A DNA stretch of 64,000 bases. Source: Siniperca chuatsi. Its lineage: Eukaryota; Chordata; Actinopteri; Centrarchiformes; Sinipercidae. Below, piece after piece: positions 1 through 10,700 of the stretch. Within the stretch, counting starts at the first letter, position 1; each line of letters begins with the position of its first letter. The translations under genes and the position numbers were made by a program. The stretch spans positions 13,788,888 to 13,852,887 of the forward strand of contig NC_058053.1 in the NCBI RefSeq assembly GCF_020085105.1, given 5' to 3'. The notes beneath the pieces are model-generated. The model was not told where the DNA came from. It saw nothing but the letters and a program-made list of their open reading frames with translations, and did no database searches.

Positions 1-9
1 ACTTTAACG
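1..9 (-). CDS. cd302: cd302 exon 4, first 9 bases only
   Basis: The acceptor CCTGTCTCAG ends at 10. The nine bases that follow read Thr-Leu-Lys in phase 1, giving YYDTNTLK, comparable to the mammalian YDTDDASFKW segment. The exon continues outside the window. Confidence 0.65.
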
Positions 10-1730
10 CTGAGACAGGACACTTAATATATGTATATATTGTATGTATAATAAAGATCTGAAATGAAACCCTTTAAGATTCAGTGTTGTTTTCTCACCT
101 AGTTACCTCCAAACAATAGTAAAAAGTTGTATTTTTTCCTTTTTGATTGTCATAGAGAATCAGATTTTATCTTATGGAAGTTAGTCAGCATGTTTTCACA
201 GTTGTCCGGTCACATGGTACTTACTGTTTGTGTCATAATACATGCCCAGCCACACGTTGACAATGCCTTTCCACACCTCTGGGCTATATTTAATGACGAA
301 GTCATTCTCCTCAGCGCTCTGGATGGTCAAAAGATCTAGAAAAAGCATAGCAATGTATGACAACACAATCACACACACTGCGAATACAGTCCATTTTTCA
401 TTATGTCTTATATAAATATTTGAAAATAAAAATGTCTCAGGCACCAAATCCCTGGCAGAGGGTTTTCGCTCTCTCAAAAGTGTAGCTTTTGATTTTGTCT
501 TCTTCTCCGTGGACAAAGTGGTAACATTTGTCTTCAAACGGCACCCAGGTGCGTCCATCTGCAGGGCAGTCTGAGGAAAATCATGGGACAAAACATGGTA
601 ATGGAAAGATTTGGCACCTGACCTTTCTAAATTTAGAAGCTACAGGAAGAAAATGAACAAAGCAACTTATTAAATTTGACTGACTAAACAAATATAACCA
701 AATCACCATTTTAAGATGCTGCAACAACTTTGCATCATGTTTGGTTGGATGCCAGTTAATACCATTCTACAACGAGCAACAGACTGTACATGTCTGTACA
801 GTTGAAACTCACCGTTTGGTTAGTTTCAACTTGTGACCACTGTTCCTCTTTATCAGTGCAGTTTGTGTCTGTGTTTGGCAAATGTTGTCCTGATTTTCTA
901 GACTGTTCCCCATCTAGTTTTCTGACTGCTGCACCTGTTATTTGGGATCAGATTATTTTCCCTCTATGGAGCTCTGCTGTCTGTCTCAAGGTTTCAAAAC
1001 TCACACATCCCTCAGACTTTTGCCAGTTTATCTGAGGCATCTCATCTTTGCAGCAGTATTTTTACCTGGTAATAAACTTACAATTCCAATTAGTGTATCC
1101 AATGAAATGACTATATTGGCTCCATTGCTCCACATAAAGTTACTGTTTAAAAATATAGTCTATGTAATGGGATTTTGTCACTTTTTTTTTTTTTTTTTTG
1201 CAAATTAGCCATGATTAGACACCTTCAGGGAAAATCCAAAGAATGCTGTCAATGCAATACACCCAGCCCAGGAGGGAAAACACTGATTTTTAATGTTTTA
1301 TTTGCGTTTCGCAAAACAGGGTAGCACACAACGTTTAACTTAGTTACGTTTACTACGAACAGTGTGTTCAGTTCAAAAGTTAATGCTGCCATATGCAAAA
1401 CAACAGTGTCGACATTCAGGAAAGTTGGTTCGGTAACAGTGATACATTTACACGTCTACCTGCCCGAGAGAAACCCTACACTAAACAAACAGAAAGTGCA
1501 AAGAGCGCAGAGCTAAGGGTACTTTGTAACGCAGGCCTGCGCAATGCGAAATTCAACGTCTGTGTACAACCGTAGCTTTGCCCGCAAAAGATATCCCGTT
1601 AATGTGGCTTCGAGCGAGGATTCAGTATCAAACGCTTACCTGCCGTCAAACTCAGCTGCAGCTGGACACACAACACAAAGACACAGACGAACACAGATCG
1701 AGAACGGTGTTTGTTCTTCAGGGACTCCAT
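1..1730 (-). CDS. cd302: CD302-like C-type lectin receptor, 5' part (exons 1-4, cut by window edge)
   Basis: CD302 is a single-pass type I C-type lectin receptor of phagocytes, linked to endocytosis and adhesion. Exon 1 starts with ATG at 1730 and encodes a basic start followed by a hydrophobic signal peptide (SVFVCVFVLCVQLQLSLTA). After cleavage the lectin domain starts at once with DCPADGRTWVPFEDKCY, then TLCQGF, DLLTIQSAEENDFVIKY and VWLGMYYDTN, which match the CD302 lectin fold (human has an equivalent LLGMFYDT). All introns are phase 1, as in this family. The rest of the lectin domain, the transmembrane segment and the tail lie left of the window. A longer open frame at 196-591 crosses two of these exons in another frame and is not the product. 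An LY75 start is unlikely because no cysteine-rich or fibronectin II module precedes the lectin domain. Confidence 0.85.
225..335 (-). CDS. cd302: cd302 coding exon 3 (lectin domain core)
   Basis: The acceptor CTTTTTCTAG ends at 336 and the donor GTAAGT is at 224-219. The 111 bp encode DLLTIQSAEENDFVIKY and VWLGMYYDTN, phase 1 at both ends. Intron 2 (336-444) is only 109 bp. Confidence 0.83.
445..570 (-). CDS. cd302: cd302 coding exon 2 (start of lectin domain)
   Basis: The acceptor TTTTCCTCAG lies at 580-571 and the exon opens with ACTGCCCTGCAG. It encodes the first lectin-domain cysteines and the Trp/Cys-Tyr pattern. The inferred donor GTGCCT at 444-439 is weak but keeps phase 1. The next six bases would encode the usual Gly-Ala of this family, see findings. 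Confidence 0.78.
1640..1730 (-). CDS. cd302: cd302 coding exon 1 (signal peptide)
   Basis: The 91 bp run from the ATG at 1730 to a strong GTAAGC donor at 1639-1634. They encode 30 residues plus one base. The final G joins AC of exon 2 to make Asp of the mature start DCPADG. The segment is basic, then strongly hydrophobic. Confidence 0.82.
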
Positions 1731-2300
1731 GACAGCAAAGACAAAAAAAAAAAAAAAAAGCACCGAACTAGTTTTCTGACTGTTGCACGACTAGTGTCCG
1801 CAAGCAGCGTGAGCGAAATCCCACCCACACATACAGCGGCTCACAAACACTAGTGAATACAGTGGAAACCCACAGGTCTGCACTGATTTCACATACGGAA
1901 GTTTAAATCAAGTTAATGTTGCTTGTTGTTACATTGCTTGGACATAACTGCCAACAACAACAAAAAACAAGAGCAATTTGAACCCTATTATCTGCGATTT
2001 AATTACAAAAATCGTAGACTATTAATATAAATTTAAGATAATGTTTAGAAAAGCTTCCTTGGTAATTCAGCCGTCGTGTTAATATGGAAACAGAAACTAC
2101 AGCCCTCCAGGATCACATTATTTTGCACACAGGAACCTTTAGGTGGCGCTGGACGCACAGTGTTCATCAGACCGCATGACGTTTCCGGATTTATACTGAT
2201 ACTGTACAAGACGAGCTGTTTTTAACACACTCAAATGTTCTATGGAAGCTGCCATTGTAATCATTGACTTAATTTTCTGATGCTGTGGTTCAATATTTTG
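1731..2300 (-). promoter_or_regulatory. Upstream region of cd302 (5'UTR/promoter, unresolved)
   Basis: This lies directly upstream of the cd302 ATG and is richer in CpG than its surroundings up to about 1870. It begins with an A-tract (1743-1759, read as T on the gene strand). I cannot place the transcription start and see no clear TATA box. Confidence 0.35.
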
Positions 2301-2655
2301 GATTATGCTGATATTGGTTACTAGATTCCATCTTCCACCTTTGAATGGTATTTACAACAGTAAATATTCAAATGTCCATCTTATACCCATCTTTGTGATA
2401 TGTATGAGGCTCGTAATTTGCTGTCAATATATGCCAGAAGTAAACTGCATTTGTATATATAAATTTTTAATTGCATTCATTTTACTTACCCAGTTTATTG
2501 GTTCAGTTGTTGCAGCCATATACTTGAGTGTTTTTATAAAGACACTTTTTACAAAGACGCTTTTTTTGTTTACTGTTTGTCATGTTTTTGTGTGTATGTT
2601 TTTAGTAGTACCACCCAATGACCCTCTTGAAAACAAGATGATGCCACAAGAAGCT

Positions 2656-3106
2656 CAAAGGGACAGTTCACCCCAAAATCAAAAATATGTATTTTTCCTC
2701 TCACCTGTAGTGTTATTTATTTGTAGAGATGTCAGCATTTTGTGAATAAAATGGGACTATATGGCACTTGGCTCAAAGTGCCAAAAAAAAAAAAAAAACA
2801 TTTGAAAAACAGCAATGTCTCTTTCCAGAATTCATGACCTGGTTACTCAAGATAATCCACACACAAGCAGTTTCATGTAAGAACTATTGGTAGAAAAAAA
2901 AGGGTTAGGGTTCCTACATGAAACTGAAACAACAAATCCACAAGCTGAGTGCCATCTAGTTCCATTATATTAAAAAAAGGCAGACATCTCGTCGGCCGAT
3001 ATCTCCAAAACGTGGCAGCTCACACCAAAACAATCTAGATGGATAAATAGCACTACAGGTAAAAGGAAAATATGTATTTTTAATTTGGGGGTGAACTGTT
3101 CCTTTA
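2656..3106. mobile_element. Non-autonomous inverted-repeat DNA element (MITE-like)
   Basis: The left end (AAAGGGACAGTTCACCCC) and right end (GGGGGTGAACTGTTCCTTTA) are inverted copies. The similarity continues inward for over 100 bp: both arms carry ATATGTATTTTT, ACCTGTAGTG.TATTTAT and GAGATGTC in reverse orientation. No open reading frame for a transposase is present. The layout fits the foldback/MITE elements common in teleosts. A target-site duplication is not clear. A related element lies at 24245-24610. Confidence 0.8.
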
Positions 3107-3263
3107 ATCTGTAAACGATAAATTAGTTCAAATATACACATGAATGTGCAATTTATTCTGAAACATTTCATTTCAGATTTGTTATGTTAGTGTATTTTGC
3201 GTTGTCAACACAGAGCCAAAACTACAGGGGTTTGACACAACAACATGAGCACCGGAAACAATA

Positions 3264-3535
3264 AGCTGATTAATCAACTAGTCGAGTGACAGAAAATTAA
3301 TTGGCAGCAATTTAGATGATTGATTAATCGTTAAAGTCATTTATCAATCAAAAACGTTCTCTGGTTCCAGCTTCTCAAATGTGAGGATTTGCTGCGTCTC
3401 TCTGCTTTATAGTAAACTGAATATCTTTGGGTTTTGGACTGTTGGTTGAACAAGACATTAGTCAGTCAAGTCAATATGGACTCTGGGAAACGGTGATAGA
3501 CATATTTAACTAACTTAAACTATAAAATTGCATCA
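3264..3535 (+). repeat. Dispersed teleost interspersed repeat
   Basis: The text with GACAGAAAATTAATTGGCAG, CTGGTTCCAGCTTCTCAAAT and TTTGGGTTTTGGACTGTTGG is one I recognise as a repeat found many times in percomorph genomes. It has no coding potential. Its family name is uncertain to me. Confidence 0.65.
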
Positions 3536-5320
3536 TATTGCATTGTATTCTTAAGTGTTTCTATTATTTTGGACAAATTAAGGTATCATTATCAATTGGT
3601 ATCAATTGTCAGAGTTGAATCAACTGCTCCCTACAATCGTCTCAACAAAAACTGAAGACTGTAAGATTTGCAATGGTTGTATTTATTGCTGGGGTAGTGC
3701 AGTGGATTGCATTATATTGTATTGTTATGTCCACTCTCCTGTATCTACTCTGTCATTATTAACATATCTAGTCAAATGTCAGTCTGGTCCAGTAAATAGT
3801 GCAGCAATAAAACAATAGTGCTGCCTGAATTATCACAGTCAATAAGTAATTACCTTTTTAGGACATCAATGTTCAGGAAAAAGCAGCTCCCTCTTCCTAA
3901 GCTAAGGATGTAGGATGCTTCCTACCTGAGCAGGTGAGGGAGTGGACAGCAGAGAGCCTCAGGGGCAGAGTGGTTGTCGTTCAGAGGGGAGAGGGGGTTT
4001 CAACTCCATTGCTTGTAGGCGCAGGTGGCACAAACACAGACAGCTGGAGCGCGAGTTTTGCTCCTCGTCTGGAGCTGGTGGCTTCCCGTAGGGTGGCACA
4101 ACACCCTGCAGGATACCGTGGGGACCCATCTGCCATGGCAAGGCCTGCTCACAGATGCCCCATCCACCCACCCTACCCATACCTCCTGATATCCGTAACT
4201 CACCCTGTCCAGGCCACGCATGTTGTCAACAATACCATGTGACAGTGTTTATATAGTCCCTACCAGGTCCTCACCCTATGGGTAAATACTGGTAGACCAA
4301 CTCAACATAGCTACAGTACAACTATATTAACTATATTATAACTATATTAACATCTTGCTCAGAGGAATATGGTTGCAGTAAACATTTCCTTTATCAGTAC
4401 TGAGACAAGGCTGAGCTTAAGTTCATGTATTATAATTGATAGCATAGATGACTGGAACTCTCGGATAGCTATTTAGGTTTAGTGTGTGCTGAATATCGTG
4501 TCATATATTTTATTCTTTTATAAAGCATCACCCTTGATGCATGGTGACTTTTCAGTTCATGGAAAAATGTTTTCCAGCCAGCTGCAAGAGATAATAATGT
4601 GTCATTAATTCACTGAGTGAATATCTGAAAGACTGGTTAATGTATGCGTAAGGTAGGAGATGGTCATTGTCACATTAATGGAGTCTGCTATCTGTGAGAA
4701 AACTGACAGCAAAGTGACCTTTGTCAGCTGCTGCTTATCGGGGAATTAAATGTTCCTTTTCTTCTTTTCCATTTTTGAACCTCAGCCTCAAGTATCTTTA
4801 ATCACAAATCATCAAAGCGAGAAAAAAACCCAGAATACCAGCTCACAAAATTAACCTCTGATGTGTTGTGACATTTCTTTACATTTATCCATGCATTTCT
4901 TATGGCATATGTTTTTGTGTTTGCCAATCTTGTATATGTTTTGTAAAGATAAATCAAGCAAGACATTATTTTCAAGCTGTCTCAAGAAAGGTAATTCATT
5001 AACACATGCATGTTTTCCAAATTCTGATAAGGCCAGATTCCTTATTAAACAATTGAATGTGAGAGACAAAGTGAGAGACAGTGCTTGGATTTCAGCCCTT
5101 CGAAGCCGCAGCCAAGCTCTGGTAACAACCATCATCACATTAAAATTTATTGTTCAACTAGTTAAAAAAAACATTTTACTGGCAGACTACACAAATGATG
5201 TATTTACATAATTTAATCATTAAGCAATACAAGGTTAGCAAACGGCTATACTCAAATAAAAGGGAAAACAGGTGCTCAGGGTTCAGGGCTCTTAAAGACA
5301 AGACTTTCAACAGAATAAAG
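3536..5320. other. Spacer between cd302 and rbms1, with a GC-rich patch at 3930-4235
   Basis: This is mostly AT-rich and non-coding. The patch at 3930-4235 is clearly richer in G and C and open in several frames, but I recognise no protein and no convincing splice pair. Nothing else stands out. Confidence 0.5.
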
Positions 5321-5329
5321 TTGAAAATT

Positions 5330-5335
5330 TTTATT
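5330..5335 (-). terminator. rbms1: Candidate rbms1 polyadenylation signal
   Basis: TTTATT on the plus strand reads AATAAA on the minus strand, about 2.3 kb past the rbms1 stop. Several other AATAAA-like hexamers occur nearer the stop, so the site actually used is not settled. Confidence 0.4.
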
Positions 5336-7669
5336 CAAAAATGTCAAAGACAAAGAATAAACCTTAGGCAACAATCTACTGAAAAAAAACCCCAAAGTCT
5401 TTGGCTTTAACAAACACTATAAAACAAAAATACAGAGGAAAGATTCCTTAGACTGTACATGCAAGTTACCACTGGCAGTTGTGTGGCACAAGTAAAAAAA
5501 AAAATTAAAACAAACTTTCATATAGGTCTGTGAAAATTTCTTATTACCTCAAGCTGTCTGTACAAAAATCTTCATAAATTAGAACTTTTTCATATAACTT
5601 AATGACTGTTCAACATGGTGGTTACTTATATGAGCAATTTTTCTTGGATGCACCTCTGCAACTCTTGACCCAGATACTATGGCACTTGGTTCAGACCCCA
5701 CTAGCAGCTTAAACCTCACAAGACAGTTTTACTTCTCAGTCTCAGGCATTACACAGAAATCTCAAGTATAATCACAGCGGCCCTCCACATTTGTTGCACA
5801 CCCTAGCTAACTGCAGAGGAAATGCTGCTGCGAGTTTGTCCAGACCCAAGACAAAGCAACAAACAAGTTTGTTTAAAGGAGCACAGATCCAGTGAACACC
5901 ACAACACTTTGTTGTCATTGTTGGTCTTTAACATTTTAGATCAGCCTCTGGAATCTATTGCCGTAAAAGCAGCAATTCTTTTAAAACAATGAAACTGAAT
6001 GTGTGAACATGAGTAGAAACATATTGTCGTCCCTCCTAAGAATTACAATAGTACATCATTAAAAAATAGGTTTGAAGAAAATCAAAAAGTATTTAAAACA
6101 ACCTATAAGGAAACAGCTGTATGTGGCCAGCTCCTGAGCGTGGCATTTGGTCTGGAAGGGCGGGCTGGACCTGCTAACCCGACCTAGTACAGAGGAGAAA
6201 GAAAACTCTGAGGTAGATAACTGGTCTGACTGACCACCAGGTCGAATCACAGGCTTACACTGCTTTAATCCACTATCATCAATAAAATAATCTGACGTAT
6301 TTCTTTTAGTGCTATGTCATATCAGATTGCTACTGTCCTTTCATAGTTTCTTTTCTTTTCTTTTTAACTTAATCTTTACTGTAATGTTGCATTTTTCCAT
6401 TTTTCTCTAAGTATGAAATTCATCTGTGGCACTTGTTGGATCCAGGCCTTCCTTCTTGCTTGTGTGTGTCCGTACTGTACTAATACCTATGAAAACTGAA
6501 TGTACAAAAAAGGCACACTGTCCAAACTGCAATCTAGTTTGCAGAGTCACTTATGTCCTGGTTAAAGAGACAAATTATACTACTTCCTCAGTGTACTAGC
6601 TCGCAATCTTTGGTGAAGTCAACTACAAGTGCCACGTTTGTTTGTTTCCTATCAAAGAGCGAGGTGCTATAAAATACACATATTCATCTCATTTTACCCC
6701 CCCACTCACTGAACTTTTGCCTAAGTTCTATTACAAGGCTTTGCTGAGTTTTTTGCACAATCATAAGTCTATGTTTTGCTGTTAGTTTTTCAAATAGAAA
6801 GACGCACCCCATCAAAATAACAATTAACATCACCCAAAATGACAAAAAACACGACCGACAAACAAACTTCATTTGCCCCTTCTCATTCCCCCACCCCACC
6901 AAGTTCATTTTTGGCTATTCTACAACACCAAGTAATCAAAAAGGCAAGATTCAAAAGCTGACCTTTCATCAGAATTTCTAACACATCCCAACATCCAGAA
7001 ACATGTGAGGTCGTCTTACTAAATAAATATTACATCCAATAAAATCATCAGATGTGGTTTCATTCAAGACATTTTCTCTAAGATTTCTTCTACTTTTCTA
7101 TCTGTTTTGGGAGGGGAAAAGCAATAACACAGATTTCATTAAAAAAAACTCCTACATAGCTAATTTCTAAGGCAATAGCTCAACATGTTTTGCTTACTGC
7201 CGCTTTCTGTGGTGGTCTGTACAGTTACTGTATCAAAACTATGAAGGCAAATTTTAATCAGATAGAGAGATCATTTTACAAGAAAACAACACTTAACACT
7301 TCACCATAGCAACACTCACACAGCAAGCACAAAAACATCATTTTCAAAATGTCTGGCTGAAAAAAAAAATTGGAAATATACACAAAAGACATATTTACTA
7401 TCATGCATTTTGAACAACTAGTCACATGATTCTTTCTCGTATCCTGTGGCAATCCTTGGTAAAAAATAAACGTTTTCTAGTATGAAAATAAAACTTTCAA
7501 AACTTTTTTTAAATATAATTTTAATTATTTGTTGAACTCAGATAATCTCTCTCTCTGAAAATGATACCAAAAATAGTCTCACTTAAACATTTGCAGAACC
7601 TGTGCAAAACAGTGAAGAGATTGCATTTGAAGACACGATTGTTTTAGCTGTCCAAATGTTACCTCAGCA
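5336..7669 (-). other. rbms1: Probable long 3'UTR of rbms1
   Basis: There is no splice site or coding segment after the rbms1 stop at 7670. The sequence is AT-rich and holds many ATTTA-like and T-rich stretches, typical of long 3'UTRs of RNA-binding protein genes. The 3' boundary is inferred from the hexamer at 5330. Confidence 0.5.
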
Positions 7670-7741
7670 CTACTTGGTTTGTTGGTAGGAATATGGGGAA
7701 TGATTGTCGGATGAGTCCAATTGTGACTGTGCACCATTCTC
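7670..7741 (-). CDS. rbms1: rbms1 coding exon 13 and stop
   Basis: Acceptor CTCTTCCAG; it encodes [16 protein letters not shown] and YSYQQTK, then TAG at 7672-7670. Human ends similarly with NDHSPYTFQPNK. Confidence 0.93.
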   Translation of the reverse strand, partial: ENGAQSQLDSSDNHSPYSYQQTK

Positions 7742-10700
7742 CTGGAAGAGAGAGTAAAATAACCCTAATTCTTTGCCACATTTTGCCAACAATTGTTGTT
7801 TTAAATGAGGATAATGTTTTACACACATCAGGCTGCTACGCTGTTAATGCACATACCTCTACAGGAACAGATGATGTATGCATGTGTGCATACTGTGGGA
7901 TATATGCACCTTGCATAGCTGTGTTGGCGGCCATAAACTGCACAATGAAGGAGAGAAATAAACTCATATATTGAGCATGTTCATGATCTATACATTTTAT
8001 CATTTAATCATTTCTGACACCATGAGTTCTCTCACCGTTCCTGCACTGCCCAGAGAGAGGTGACTCATCTGCTGTGCAAGCGGGGCCATCATGGAAGTAG
8101 GCTGTAGTGACATAGATGGGTCCATAGAGGGCGATATCACTGTACCCTGGAAGAAAATTGTGAGCAGATGAGAGGAATGTATGCAACTGGGGCATACACA
8201 AAGTCACTGAAGGATTATTGTTTTGTAAAACTAAAATACTCCTCAAAAACATATTGAATAAAGATGATAGAATGTCAGGAATATTATGCAGAATATCTAG
8301 GATGTAAATGTATAATCAGTTTTGCAGGTTTGGATTTCAGGGAAAGAGAATCTGAGTAATCTCAGACATCCAATGCCTGCAGCAGAAGGAGAATAGTCAC
8401 AAGTTGAGCAAGTTGTCTAATAGCATCTTGGCTGGCCTGATGCATCTAGCAGTATTTTCTCATCTATGCTGGCTCATTTTCAAAGCAAGAAAGGACTCTC
8501 TCTCAATTCAAACCCATCTGTTATAAAATATTCGGCATCTGTCATCAAATACACAGTTTTACATATCCTCTCCAAAGCAGTCGTTTTTACATCCCTATAC
8601 AAACACTTTAGTGCTGTAAATCCTCAAGGATCAGTGTCACCTTATGTGTAACTACTACTCTCCCATATTGTGTCTGTCTGTTTACAGAAAAATGTTTCAA
8701 TTCTGTTACAACCACAGAGGGAAATGTTTTGATGGAATAGAAAAAAAGAGAAAAGGGAGAGAGACTTGTGATGAAGACAGTGAAGATGAGAAGATGAAGA
8801 GATTTTGTTCTTACCGGGTGCTGCATGATGTAGGGCTGATGAGACACCCAGGATGGGTTCTGCACCTGGAACATCACACAAACATACTCTGTAAACACAC
8901 TGGCACTGAACTGCTGCTATTTCCAGAGATCACATGCTACTGCGATTGACACAGCAACAAGCATGAAAGGCCACAGTGCCCTTTGTCACATATTTAACCC
9001 AGACCTCTGAAAGCCCAAAGCTTCCTGCTTTATAACCATAAATACTGAGTTACTACATGTAGAACTGATGAATGAAATGTTGTGTCTTTGTTGTATTACA
9101 GTATCAAAGCTACATATTCATCATTGAAGAGAAGGATTCAAACCTGGTATGCTGAAACCGGAGACATGTAAGGAGACATGGACGTCTGAGCGATCATCCT
9201 GTTCGAAATGCTGTATGCTCCTGGGAAAAATCTGTGGACAAAGTGTATTTTAATAAAATAACGAGATAAGTTAAGTACAATGAAATATATATATGTTGAC
9301 CACGACAGTGCGATCAGATCTGTTGTTGTAGCTTACCCATTTTGCATAGCAGCTGCACTGGGGTCATATGTGAGTGTCATTCCAGCCTGGGGGAAAAAGA
9401 AGGCACAGGTTTGGCAACTAAACTGAAGCATGCAACACCAACACTCAACTAACACAACATCATACAACAATCTAATGTGTTTCTATTGTGCTCAAACCTG
9501 AAAGACTACAAAAGACTTTATAATAAGCAGCAGAGAACATAACCAGATTCCTTTAGATGAGTCTTTCATCAGGTTGTAATATTTGTTGCACTCTCTGTTG
9601 TTTATCATACAACACTTTACATGCCCCTGAAATTTGTCCTTTATTATCTATTGGTTCCCATCAGCCACTCACGCCATCCACTTACCAGTCTGGAGTCACC
9701 ATCCCTTGCCCAACCCCGACCATTCTGGGCAAATTTATTGTGACTTTGTCTCTTTTTCTGTCCACCATCAGCAAACTTGCACAGCAAAGGTTCAGGTGGT
9801 GCTAAAGCGAGAGAATAAAATAGAAGGTTTGTCTTAAACAAACACTATCACACACAGTGCTCTCTGCCATTGCTTGCTATACAGTCATTCACTCCCTGAA
9901 GCCTGGGAATGCACATTTACTAGCCAGCCTGGGAACACAGACATCTAATTTGGCAGCTGTGGAGCTGTAATCCCCTCCCCTTCCTAAAGGAGGCAAGGCC
10001 AGCAGAGACTATTTCAGTCTAATAATCCCATTAAAAAGCTTAGAGAGGGAGTGGAGGCCACACAGAGCAGCTCCCTCTCTCTCGTTTTCTTTGTGCTCTG
10101 CCACTTAGGGCTGAGTGTATATGAGCGCTTTACCAGCAGACCCACTGACTCCTGTTGGAAGCATGAATCAGTTGGCTGACCACTTCAACCTGCCTGTTCA
10201 ACACCGCCCATTAATATAGAACATATTATAGTCATTACAAGACAAATCCTGTTATTTTCTTTCACATATTCTTTTCATGGCATGGCAGTTAAACTAGATT
10301 ATTTTACATTACATGTCTGCAGTGTGTGCCTGCGAATATAAGATAATTATACAGTATGTCTTACCTGGAACACCTGCAGGTGTCTTAATAAACTTCCCAT
10401 TGAAGTGAGAAATGACTGCATCACATTTTTCAGTTGACTCCATCCTGAAATTATAAAAGACACACAGAGCATAACTACATCAGTGATAACTGCAGTAACA
10501 AGGGTGAGCAGGTTCTTTCTGCCTAAACTGCTTGAAATGCTTTCTTTCTAGGTGGTTGGAAACGGTGGTTCAATATAAAAGAGTGCAAGCCCAAAGTGTA
10601 CATACGTTATGGAATCAACTTGTATAGTTGTCACCATTTGGGCCACAGAGACCTATTAGTGTACACCCACACACACAAACATTCCTATGATGCATTGTGA

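Noticed and set aside
196-591. 131-codon minus-strand open frame with a membrane-like segment
   Set aside because: It crosses cd302 exons 2 and 3 and the 109 bp intron between them in a different frame. The spliced frame gives a clear C-type lectin domain; the hydrophobic stretch is intron.
2305-2745. 146-codon plus-strand open frame
   Set aside because: AT-rich, runs into the inverted-repeat element, no known domain and no gene context.
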